A DNA stretch of 24,551 nt from the NCBI GenBank assembly GCA_964622075.1, contig CAZUMR010000085.1, forward strand, positions 1 to 24,551, written 5' to 3'. This document shows, piece after piece, positions 1 through 5,939 of the stretch. The position numbers and the translations under genes are program-made. Within the stretch, counting starts at the first letter, position 1; every line of letters begins with the position of its first letter. Source of the stretch: WAPX01 sp964622075. GTDB lineage: Archaea; Halobacteriota; Archaeoglobi; Archaeoglobales; Archaeoglobaceae. Under the pieces are notes generated by a model. That model did no database searches. It saw nothing but the letters and a program-made list of their open reading frames with translations, and had not been told where the DNA came from.

Positions 1-261
1 AAGGATGACGTTTTGAGCTTTGTTGATGAGGTTATGGCTAAAGTTAAATTAGTTGAGAATCCAAACGAATTAGCATTCCAGGTTGCCGCAAATACTGGTT
101 GCAGAGCTATAGACGCATATTTTATAGCAACAGCGAAAATAACGAACTCTATTCTGATAACGAACGACAAGGTTATGGCAAAGAATGCCAAAAGGTATGG
201 AATCGAAGCTTACTATCTCATCAAAGAGTTTGATGAAACATTAAACAGAATAAGAGATTAA
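1..261 (+). CDS. PIN-domain (VapC-like) toxin, 3' fragment cut by window edge
   Basis: The frame is open from the first base, so the N-terminus lies outside the window and only about 86 residues are visible. The visible part is the C-terminal half of a PIN domain: an Asp in the context RAIDAYFIATA (about residue 38 of the fragment) and a second in ITNDKVMAKNA (about 56) match the later acidic metal ligands of PIN nucleases. The sequence ends with the usual helix after the last strand (GIEAYYLIKEFDE). PIN proteins of this size are normally RNA-cleaving toxins paired with an upstream antitoxin, which would be outside the window, so the toxin role is inferred. A TTG at position 13 could be taken for a start, but the family needs more N-terminal sequence. 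It precedes an AT-rich accessory stretch. Confidence 0.8.
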   Translation, partial: KDDVLSFVDEVMAKVKLVENPNELAFQVAANTGCRAIDAYFIATAKITNSILITNDKVMAKNAKRYGIEAYYLIKEFDETLNRIRD

Positions 262-278
262 ATCAGAATTTTAAATTT

Positions 279-294
279 AATTATATATAATATT
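279..294 (+). promoter_or_regulatory. TATA-rich promoter candidate before the small-peptide region
   Basis: A run built on ATTATATATAATATT sits just after the PIN gene and upstream of the G-rich mini-ORF region. It resembles an archaeal TATA box, but the whole stretch is AT-rich, so the assignment is weak. Confidence 0.35.
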
Positions 295-434
295 TTAAAT
301 TACACTATAATACAGTGGTAAAAGTTATCAAGGAGCAAGTGTAGGAAGGGGGGTAGGATGTATGCCCATTGCGAGTATTGCTACAATATTAGCACCGGGG
401 GTTGAGTAGATGAGGGTAGGTAGGAGGTGTGTGG

Positions 435-643
435 TTGGTTCTCTTTATGTGTTTGTTGGTACTGCCTGTAGTATCTGAGGCTGCGACTGAACATGTCTAC
501 TGGATACTAACGGGTAATGGCAACAACGCTAGTGCAGCCACAACTATGGGGGTACAATTATCACCGGACTATATCTTGCAGATGTTATCTGTGGTACACA
601 GGCAGGTTTTGGTTTAATTGCACTTGGCGGAGCAGCTCTTTAG
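435..643 (+). CDS. Small signal-peptide-bearing hydrophobic peptide gene, apparently split by a -1 frameshift
   Basis: I do not recognise this gene. A GGAGG at 423-427 is about 7 nt before a TTG at 435, which opens a signal-peptide-like start (VLFMCLLVLPVVSEA) followed by TEHVYWILTGNGNNASAATT. This frame ends at 617 with low-quality sequence. From about 545 the -1 frame reads a glycine-rich hydrophobic segment starting GTIITGLYLADVICGTQAGF and stopping at 643. A run of five G (548-552) is the obvious joint: one extra G, or a -1 slip there, gives a single product of about 69 residues. It may be a sequencing indel, a phase-variable tract, a programmed frameshift or a decayed gene. Without the shift the product would be about 60 residues. 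Two membrane-protein genes follow on the same strand. The size and make-up would suit a small exported peptide, but the function is unknown. Confidence 0.4.
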
Positions 644-661
644 AGGTGTGGGATGTTATAG

Positions 662-1105
662 ATGTTTGTGAACAAGTATCCTCCAGAAAATTTGAAAAAA
701 ACACATGTAATTGCTATATACATTTTTTCATTTCTGTTTCCAATATTATTTATGAAAATATTAATAACAAGCTTTAATTTTAAGTACTATCTCCCAACAG
801 CAGCCATCATGGCAATAATAGTAGGCTCTATTAAGATATTAAGAAATTACAACTATCTCAATTATTATTGGGATATTCTTTTAGCATATTTACTGTTTAT
901 AGTACTGTTTACTCTTACCATCTCGTATTTTCAAAGAACGTACCATTCCTACACGCTTATACTAATGGCTATTTCATTTATATTAGTATTATCTACAGTA
1001 AAATTTATTCTAATAAAAAATAAAATTAAAACTAAAATATTTATAAAATATGAAATTCCAATATATATTTGTGCTTTAACTACATTAATCTTAACAGTTA
1101 TATGA
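662..1105 (+). CDS. Small multi-spanning membrane protein, unknown function
   Basis: This 147-residue protein starts at an ATG preceded by GAGGTG at 643-648. I recognise no family. About five hydrophobic helices are visible: residues ~12-35, ~38-58, ~68-90, ~95-117 and ~130-147, joined by short Lys/Arg/Asn loops, including the basic stretch IKNKIKTKIFIK before the last one. Codon use is strongly AT-biased (ATA, AAA, TTA), unlike the GC-richer genes from 1409 onward, which suggests acquired DNA. The gene lies 18 nt after the end of the frame-split small peptide, and its stop overlaps the upstream ATG of the next small membrane protein, so the three may be co-transcribed. A partner role (export, immunity or anchoring) for the small peptide is only a guess. 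Confidence 0.6.
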   Translation: MFVNKYPPENLKKTHVIAIYIFSFLFPILFMKILITSFNFKYYLPTAAIMAIIVGSIKILRNYNYLNYYWDILLAYLLFIVLFTLTISYFQRTYHSYTLILMAISFILVLSTVKFILIKNKIKTKIFIKYEIPIYICALTTLILTVI

Positions 1106-1125
1106 TGGATGTTGGAGGAATAACA

Positions 1126-1368
1126 ATGAATGTACAAAAGTTTTTACAGCTAATGACTAATCCACGAGCAACAGTTCTAATATTAGCTATAACATTTTTA
1201 GGCGGAATTCTAATTGGCGTTTGTGCGTGTACATTTGATAAGGTGAATACACAATGGAATAATAAAAACTTTTTAATTAAAGTAGAAAAAATAGAAAACT
1301 GTAATAATAAAACAATTAATATTATAAAATTGATAAAAAATTTGATGGTAAATATAAGGCAGATATAA
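1126..1368 (+). CDS. Small single-pass membrane protein, unknown function
   Basis: This 80-residue protein starts at the ATG at 1126 because GGAGG at 1114-1118 is 7 nt upstream; the earlier in-frame ATGs at 1102 and 1105 lack such a site. Residues 1-15 are polar and end in NPR, residues ~16-37 form one transmembrane helix (VLILAITFLGGILIGVCACT), and the rest is a Lys/Asn-rich tail with almost no acidic residues near its end. No known family is evident. The composition is as AT-rich as the preceding gene, and the 21-nt spacing implies one transcript with it. The Lys-rich C-terminus in AT-rich DNA could be partly degenerate. Confidence 0.5.
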   Translation: MNVQKFLQLMTNPRATVLILAITFLGGILIGVCACTFDKVNTQWNNKNFLIKVEKIENCNNKTINIIKLIKNLMVNIRQI

Positions 1369-1408
1369 AAGATCAAAACAAAGATCAAAACAAAGCAAAA
1401 AACAGAAA
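1368..1408 (-). terminator. T-rich termination region after EF-1beta
   Basis: Read on the minus strand this is a succession of T4 runs (TTTTGATCTTT repeated) directly after the EF-1beta stop, of the kind that ends archaeal transcripts. On the plus strand it contains a 12-bp direct repeat (AAAGATCAAAAC at 1368-1379 and 1380-1391) at the edge of the AT-rich accessory stretch. Confidence 0.45.
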
Positions 1409-1660
1409 TCACAGAAGCTCTACTGACTCAACTTCTGCACTTTCCACTCCGTCAATTCCCCTTATTTTCTCCACGAACTCGTCACCGATGTTTCCCTCGT
1501 CCGGCATTACGGCAGCCACGATTAAAGCTTTGAGTCCAAACGCTATTGGCTGCACACCAACGTCCCTGATCTCCACACTCTCCGGAGCTACCTCCTTTAC
1601 CTTCTCTGCAATTGCATCAAGATCAACGTCCACACCTGTTGGCATTACCTTAATCTTCAT
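1409..1660 (-). CDS. Translation elongation factor 1-beta (archaeal short form)
   Basis: This is the guanine-nucleotide exchange factor that reloads EF-1alpha with GTP during translation. The 83-residue product matches the small archaeal form, which equals only the C-terminal domain of eukaryotic EF-1beta. The sequence begins MKIKVMPTGVDVDLDAI and continues through VGVQPIAFGLKALIVAAVMP, the conserved core, to a DEGNIGDEFVEKI helix and an EVESVELL end, an alpha-beta sandwich pattern. The ATG at 1660 is chosen because family members begin at this strand; the frame extends upstream but overlaps the zinc-ribbon gene. That gene ends 25 nt upstream, and this pairing is common in Euryarchaeota. It is the last gene of the minus-strand cluster. 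Confidence 0.93.
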   Translation of the reverse strand: MKIKVMPTGVDVDLDAIAEKVKEVAPESVEIRDVGVQPIAFGLKALIVAAVMPDEGNIGDEFVEKIRGIDGVESAEVESVELL

Positions 1661-1685
1661 AATCACGTTCGCCACTTCCACCACC

Positions 1686-1847
1686 TCACGGCCCGGTAAA
1701 CCCGCAGTTCTCACACGTGTACGGATTTGCAAGCTTTCTGCATCGTTTGCACCTGTAAATCATTTCCCCACACGATGGGCAGGGAAACGCGACGTAGTTC
1801 GTTCCGACAAGGTTTGACCCGCAGGTTATACACCTCTTTATCTCCAT
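1686..1847 (-). CDS. Zinc-ribbon RNA-binding-type small protein (DUF1610-like), upstream of EF-1beta
   Basis: A short gene of 53 residues with eight cysteines in four pairs: CITC, CPSC, CKRC and CENC, each CxxC, ending in CGFTGP. This is the layout of the double zinc-finger proteins that sit upstream of EF-1beta in many Euryarchaeota and are annotated as putative RNA-binding zinc ribbons. The start ATG is preceded by GGGGTGAT with 5-6 nt spacing. It lies 21 nt after mfnE and 25 nt before EF-1beta, so it is very probably co-transcribed with both. A role near the ribosome is inferred from this neighbourhood. Confidence 0.88.
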   Translation of the reverse strand: MEIKRCITCGSNLVGTNYVAFPCPSCGEMIYRCKRCRKLANPYTCENCGFTGP

Positions 1848-1868
1848 CCAGCATCACCCCGTGAAAGA

Positions 1869-2525
1869 TTAACGTTCAATCAGCGTGCCGAGCGTTTTTC
1901 CTTCCACTATATAACCTTTTACTCTACCTGCCTTCAACCCGTTGCACACGAAAACATCAATCCCCCTTTCCTCTATCAGCCTGATGGAGTATCTATCGAT
2001 GCATCCGAGCGCATCTCTCGCCCTGACTCTCTCGCAAAACCTGCCGTTTCTATATACGCCATCGACATCGGTGATTTTCAGGACCGTTTTCCCGCCAAGA
2101 CCCCAATCTTTGAGCTTCGAAGCTACCCAGATTGCTATGCTATCTGATGTAACATCCCAGCTTTTCGGAAGTTCACTTTCCTGAATTCTGGATGAGTACG
2201 GCATTAAAACGTAAATTCCCTTAAACGATTTCTCATCAAATTTCTCATCAAGCTCCTCAAGAGTTATTCTATCAAAAGTTATTCTGTCAAAACCGCCGAT
2301 GTGAGATATCAGCATGGCATAAATCTCCATACCGGCTATGGCCATATCGTGAGCAGTTTCCCCAAGATTGTGACTGCAATCAACCAGCCTGACAAAATCT
2401 GCAAAAATCCATCCTCCCGGAACTATCAGCAGAGGAGTTTTTGAGTGGGACAGTTCCTCAAGTACCCTCTTCAAAACACAGATTCCTGCCCTTGCAACAC
2501 TGCCCCCAACTTTTACAACCATCAT
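1869..2525 (-). CDS. mfnE: MfnE: [5-(aminomethyl)furan-3-yl]methyl phosphate kinase
   Basis: A member of the amino acid kinase superfamily of about 218 residues. The N-terminus VVKVGGSVARAG is the glycine-rich phosphate-binding start, followed by LLIVPGGWIFADFVR and, near the C-terminus, KITDVDGVYRNG, the nucleotide-binding signature. Archaeal proteins of this type are MfnE, which phosphorylates the furan phosphate F1-P to the diphosphate in methanofuran synthesis. The assignment is strengthened by mfnF, the next enzyme, 64 nt upstream in the same direction. The start is uncertain: the double ATG at 2525/2522 fits family length, while a GTG at 2579 would add 18 residues and reduce the gap to mfnF. 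Methanofuran carries the C1 unit used by Ftr, encoded at 8215-9111. Confidence 0.85.
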   Translation of the reverse strand: MMVVKVGGSVARAGICVLKRVLEELSHSKTPLLIVPGGWIFADFVRLVDCSHNLGETAHDMAIAGMEIYAMLISHIGGFDRITFDRITLEELDEKFDEKSFKGIYVLMPYSSRIQESELPKSWDVTSDSIAIWVASKLKDWGLGGKTVLKITDVDGVYRNGRFCERVRARDALGCIDRYSIRLIEERGIDVFVCNGLKAGRVKGYIVEGKTLGTLIER

Positions 2526-2589
2526 TCCTGTCCCGTTAACTTTTACGTTTATTCCCGGGTGTTTCAACCTCTTATTCACTCAAAGAGTT

Positions 2590-3591
2590 TCAGCAAAGTT
2601 TCTCAGCAAAATATGCACAGGCGTAAGCCGGGAGAACTTCCGACATTTCTCCGATTTCCTCGCTCATTCCCCTGAATTTCAATCCCAACTTTTCTGCAGC
2701 TTCTTTAAGCAGAAATTCCCCCTTCCCGCATCCAACTACCTTTTTCAGATGCCACTTCGTGGCCTGCCACTTAATCGCTCCAGAAATGAGTTTCAAAAGA
2801 TTTTCTCTAACCCTGAATGCCATATCTCTCACAAATTCCTCACCAAGTTCTTTCAGATCGCTGCACAGCTGTCTTGCCAGCCTCTGCATGCATTCCTCTT
2901 TACTGACACCCCTACCATCAGGCGTCTCACAGATGTAATCCTCCTCACTCAGATCTCCGGTAACTACAAGGGCATCTCCAACTATCGAGTAAAATTCGGG
3001 AACGAGGGGTGCTTCAAACCACTTCAAAACGTGAAATACTGGAGTTCTGAGTATTCCAGCATAAACAAGTTCCCTCCTCTTAAGCCTTTCAAAGTCGTTG
3101 TTTGCAGAGAGAGGTTTTGATTTGAAAGGTATCAGGTCGGTCGTTGTTGTACCCATATCCGCAAACAGAAATTCTTTCTCATTCAGCTGCTCCTCAACAA
3201 ACTTAACTGAGGCCACCCAGTTGGATGCCGCAAAATCTTCAGCCGGTTCGGCCTCGCTTTTAATTTCACCATCAACACTTACGAAAAATACGGGAGTTTC
3301 AGGAAAGGCAGTCTTAACAGCTCTCTCTATGAACTTTACCCCCTCTTCTTTAGTTTTAAACGTATCGCACAGTTCAGCGGTCATCACCACGCAAACAGAG
3401 TTAACATCAAACACTTTCAGTTTTTCTGTGAGTTTTTCCAGATTTTCCCTTTTCCAAAGAGGGAAATACATAATTCCCTTTTCTTTAAATTTACCTTCAC
3501 TGCCAGCACGTTTATCAGAGCCTTCAACATCTTCACGAACGATTACGTACTTCAAATTCGCTCCACCTATGTCAAGCCCAAGGCAGGCCAT
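2590..3591 (-). CDS. mfnF: MfnF: methanofuran biosynthesis condensing enzyme (H4MPT-linked C1 pathway, hydantoinase A-like)
   Basis: The protein has 333 residues and an ASKHA/hydantoinase-A-type fold. It opens with CLGLDIGGANLKYV (phosphate loop 1), has FADMGTTTTDLIPF near residue 145 (phosphate loop 2), and contains the NWVASV and RRELVYAGILRTPV blocks of the family long annotated as an H4MPT-linked C1 transfer pathway protein. The characterised archaeal member, MfnF, joins the furan diphosphate made with MfnE to gamma-glutamyltyramine, forming the ether bond of methanofuran. The start at 3591 is supported by GGGAGGTG 5 nt upstream; an in-frame GTG at 3606 overlaps that site and is less likely. 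mfnE follows. A hydantoinase is unlikely given this neighbour. Confidence 0.87.
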   Translation of the reverse strand: MACLGLDIGGANLKYVIVREDVEGSDKRAGSEGKFKEKGIMYFPLWKRENLEKLTEKLKVFDVNSVCVVMTAELCDTFKTKEEGVKFIERAVKTAFPETPVFFVSVDGEIKSEAEPAEDFAASNWVASVKFVEEQLNEKEFLFADMGTTTTDLIPFKSKPLSANNDFERLKRRELVYAGILRTPVFHVLKWFEAPLVPEFYSIVGDALVVTGDLSEEDYICETPDGRGVSKEECMQRLARQLCSDLKELGEEFVRDMAFRVRENLLKLISGAIKWQATKWHLKKVVGCGKGEFLLKEAAEKLGLKFRGMSEEIGEMSEVLPAYACAYFAEKLC

Positions 3592-3657
3592 TCCGGCACC
3601 TCCCACCCATGAACATCTTTATTTGCAACTGCACCAGCAGCTCATAAGCTCATCAAC

Positions 3658-3679
3658 TTACCAACTCATTACCAACTCA
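3658..3679. repeat. 11-bp perfect tandem duplication between mfnF and the MBL gene
   Basis: TTACCAACTCA occurs twice head to tail (3658-3668 and 3669-3679), with degenerate CTCAT units just upstream at 3640-3653. It lies in the 94-bp gap between the MBL hydrolase stop and the mfnF start. Confidence 0.8.
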
Positions 3680-3685
3680 TCAATG

Positions 3686-4477
3686 TCAATCTTCAAAAAA
3701 GGATTCAAGGTTTACCTCTTTTACTTCCTTAGCTCCCCTACCAAATTCAAATTTCTGGAAATCGTGCCCGGCCGGCCACTTCTTCAACACAACGCTATGG
3801 GGTGGGAAAAAGTGACTCATGTGCGTCAAAACAGTTCTTCTGGCCCCAAGTTTTTTTGAGAGCAGCATGGCCTCCTCTGCATTCATGTGCTTCCTGAATC
3901 TGAAATTTGGCGGGGCAAGCGCCTCCACCACAAACAGATCTGGGCTGGACATTGCTTCTATTGCCTCATCTGAGAGATGCATGTTCGTATCACCGCTGAT
4001 GCTAACCTTAATGCCATCTTTCTCTATCACCACTCCGTGACTTCTCCTCAGCGGGGGGTGATTTACATCGACCAGTGTCACTTTCAGCCCTATTACCTCA
4101 AAGGGTTCATAGCTCTCGACTTCCACAGCCTTGTATTTCATGAAATCCATGTACTTTCCTATGTCCTCGTGAACTTCTGGAGAGGAATAAACAACAACAT
4201 CATCCTGAACCCTGTAAAAATCACCGAATCCTGCAAAGTGGTCGTAGTGGCAGTGAGTCCATATCACAGCTTCGACTCTCTCTACATTCATCCTCAGGAG
4301 CTGATACCTCAAATCTGGTGATGTGTCAATCAGCAGAACCTTTCCTTCATTTTCCACCATTACCGAAAATCTTCTCCTCTCCCAGCCGTACTTCCTCGCG
4401 TTTTCACAGGTTCTGCAGTGACAGCCCACAACAGGAGTTCCCGGAGAATCACCTGTACCAAGCAGTACGACTTTCAT
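3686..4477 (-). CDS. MBL-fold metallohydrolase, PhnP-like
   Basis: A 263-residue metallo-beta-lactamase-fold hydrolase. The N-terminus MKVVLLGTGDSPGTP and the metal motif HCHYDH (residues 75-80) define the fold; later SGDTNMH and VLTHMSHFFPPH supply further metal ligands. The GCHCRTC stretch at 18-24 resembles the structural zinc-binding cysteines of PhnP, so a PhnP-like cyclic phosphodiesterase is the nearest named relative. The substrate here is unknown and the archaeal protein need not act on phosphonates. The start at 4477 begins at the conserved first strand and lies 2 nt after the AAA ATPase stop; an ATG at 4501 would overlap that gene by 22 nt. Tight coupling to the ATPase suggests shared regulation. 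Confidence 0.88.
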   Translation of the reverse strand: MKVVLLGTGDSPGTPVVGCHCRTCENARKYGWERRRFSVMVENEGKVLLIDTSPDLRYQLLRMNVERVEAVIWTHCHYDHFAGFGDFYRVQDDVVVYSSPEVHEDIGKYMDFMKYKAVEVESYEPFEVIGLKVTLVDVNHPPLRRSHGVVIEKDGIKVSISGDTNMHLSDEAIEAMSSPDLFVVEALAPPNFRFRKHMNAEEAMLLSKKLGARRTVLTHMSHFFPPHSVVLKKWPAGHDFQKFEFGRGAKEVKEVNLESFFED

Positions 4478-4479
4478 GG

Positions 4480-5709
4480 TCAGTATGACGTTTTCAGGCA
4501 TAGCCTGTTTCTGACATCCTCAACAGCCTGAAGCAGATCGTCCATTGTCACTCTCTTCTCACCTCTTAGCAAAGCTTTCAGAACAGCCTCTCTGACGACA
4601 AGCTTTATGTCAGCTCCTGTAAAACCCTCTGTCAGCTTTACAAGCTCGTCTATGTCGTAGTCTCCCTCTACTTTTTCAAGTGCAAGTTCGAATATCCTCT
4701 TTCTTATCCTCTCCTGAGGCTCTGGGAACTCAACTATCTTGTCAAACCTCCTCCAGACAGCCGGATCAAGCAGGCTCGGGTGATTTGTTGCTGCTATCAG
4801 AATTACGCCATCCTCCACAAGGTTTATTTCATCTATTGATTTGAGGAGTGTGTTTACAGCCCTCTTAACTGCAGCATGCTCATCACTCGTCCTTGTTTTT
4901 GCAACATAGTCAAATTCATCGATGAAGAGTATGCACGGGTTCAACTTTTTCGCAATTTCGAAAACTTTCTCGATATTCTTGGATGTCTCACCCAGATACT
5001 GCGAGGTTATCATGGATAGCTTTACCTCCACGAGCGGTATCCCGAATTTTCTGCTCATAGCCCTTGCAGTGGTAGTCTTTCCTGTTCCCGGAGGACCTAT
5101 GAAGAGCAGTTTACCTACCTCAGTAACTCCTATCCTCTTCAGATAATCTCTCTCCTCCATGGCAACTTCTATCTTCCTTATCTCCTCCATCTGATCCGAA
5201 TCAAGTGCCACATCGTTTATGTCAACTTTTATGTCCTCTGGAGAAAGTATTCTGACGAGTCCGAGCATTTCCGCCGTTTCCTCGTTCTTTTCAAGTTCAG
5301 AAATTACGGCCTTGAGCCATTCTCTGTCACTGTGCTTTGGCAGGTTCTTTTTCTTGGCTTCCTCGTAAGAGACGTCAAGTCCATCGTTCTGGTAGTAGTA
5401 GGCAAGAACGGGGTTCGTCCTAATTCTGTCCATGGCCTTTGAAGCGAACCACTTCGTTGCTGCTTCAAGAGATGTCACGATTATCTGCTTGGTGAGGTTG
5501 TTGACGTCTATGAACGGGAGCTTTAGGACTTCTTCGACACCTCCAACTCTCCTTGCCGTTTCAAGCTTGACGACGAGAGGTCTGCTTATTCCAGCCTTAC
5601 CGTAGAACAGCTTTCGAATTTCCTTGGGTATATCGTCTTCTGTCAGCTCTTCAAACCTGTTGTATATCTCTGCCGTCAGGATCACTTCCACAAGCTTCAG
5701 CATGCTCAT
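4480..5709 (-). CDS. AAA+ ATPase with an unassigned N-terminal domain
   Basis: A 409-residue protein with one AAA module in its C-terminal half: Walker A GPPGTGKTT (205-213), pore-region SQYLGETSKNIEKVFE, Walker B ILFIDEFD, sensor-1 AATN, the arginine pair in DPAVWRRFD, and a C-terminal helical lid (GFTGADIKLVVREAV). The AAA part is closest in style to CDC48/proteasome-activating/Vps4 ATPases, but the first ~190 residues are mainly helical and acidic and match no N-domain I can name; there is no visible MIT, coiled-coil or membrane segment. A remodelling or unfolding role is likely and the substrate unknown. The start at 5709 has GGTGAT 6 nt upstream; the frame could extend to 5757 without support. 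It heads the minus-strand cluster ending in EF-1beta. Confidence 0.88.
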   Translation of the reverse strand: MSMLKLVEVILTAEIYNRFEELTEDDIPKEIRKLFYGKAGISRPLVVKLETARRVGGVEEVLKLPFIDVNNLTKQIIVTSLEAATKWFASKAMDRIRTNPVLAYYYQNDGLDVSYEEAKKKNLPKHSDREWLKAVISELEKNEETAEMLGLVRILSPEDIKVDINDVALDSDQMEEIRKIEVAMEERDYLKRIGVTEVGKLLFIGPPGTGKTTTARAMSRKFGIPLVEVKLSMITSQYLGETSKNIEKVFEIAKKLNPCILFIDEFDYVAKTRTSDEHAAVKRAVNTLLKSIDEINLVEDGVILIAATNHPSLLDPAVWRRFDKIVEFPEPQERIRKRIFELALEKVEGDYDIDELVKLTEGFTGADIKLVVREAVLKALLRGEKRVTMDDLLQAVEDVRNRLCLKTSY

Positions 5710-5756
5710 GCCATTATCACCCGTAAACCTGCAGACCCAAGACAATCGTGCCGGCA

Positions 5757-5767
5757 CTTTTTAAATC
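5757..5767 (-). promoter_or_regulatory. TATA box of the AAA ATPase gene
   Basis: The minus strand reads GATTTAAAAAG centred about 50 nt before the ATG at 5709. This gives an expected start near 5737 and a short leader containing the GGTGAT ribosome site. Confidence 0.55.
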
Positions 5768-5920
5768 TTTTGTAATTGTGAAGTTTTGCTGTTTACACTG
5801 CATCGCTGAAAACGTCGCCAATAACCTGAAAACTATGCAGTTAGTGAGCGAAGTTGAGCCATCAGAAAATGCCAATAAAAAGCTAAAAGGTTAACTGATT
5901 AAGCCGATTAAAACGGCAGA

Positions 5921-5939
5921 ATGATCAAAATAAAAAGAA
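5921..5939 (-). terminator. T-rich terminator after ftsZ2
   Basis: Directly after the ftsZ stop the minus strand reads TTCTTTTTATTTTGATC, a T-rich tract typical of archaeal termination. No hairpin is evident. Confidence 0.45.

Noticed and set aside
517..777. Third-frame ORF of 86 residues (Trp/Cys-rich) over the small-peptide region
   Set aside because: No ribosome site, odd composition, and it overlaps the start of the better-supported membrane-protein gene at 662.
3098..3859. Plus-strand ORF of 253 residues across mfnF and the MBL gene
   Set aside because: Antisense shadow of two well-supported genes; Ser/Phe-rich sequence without domain features.
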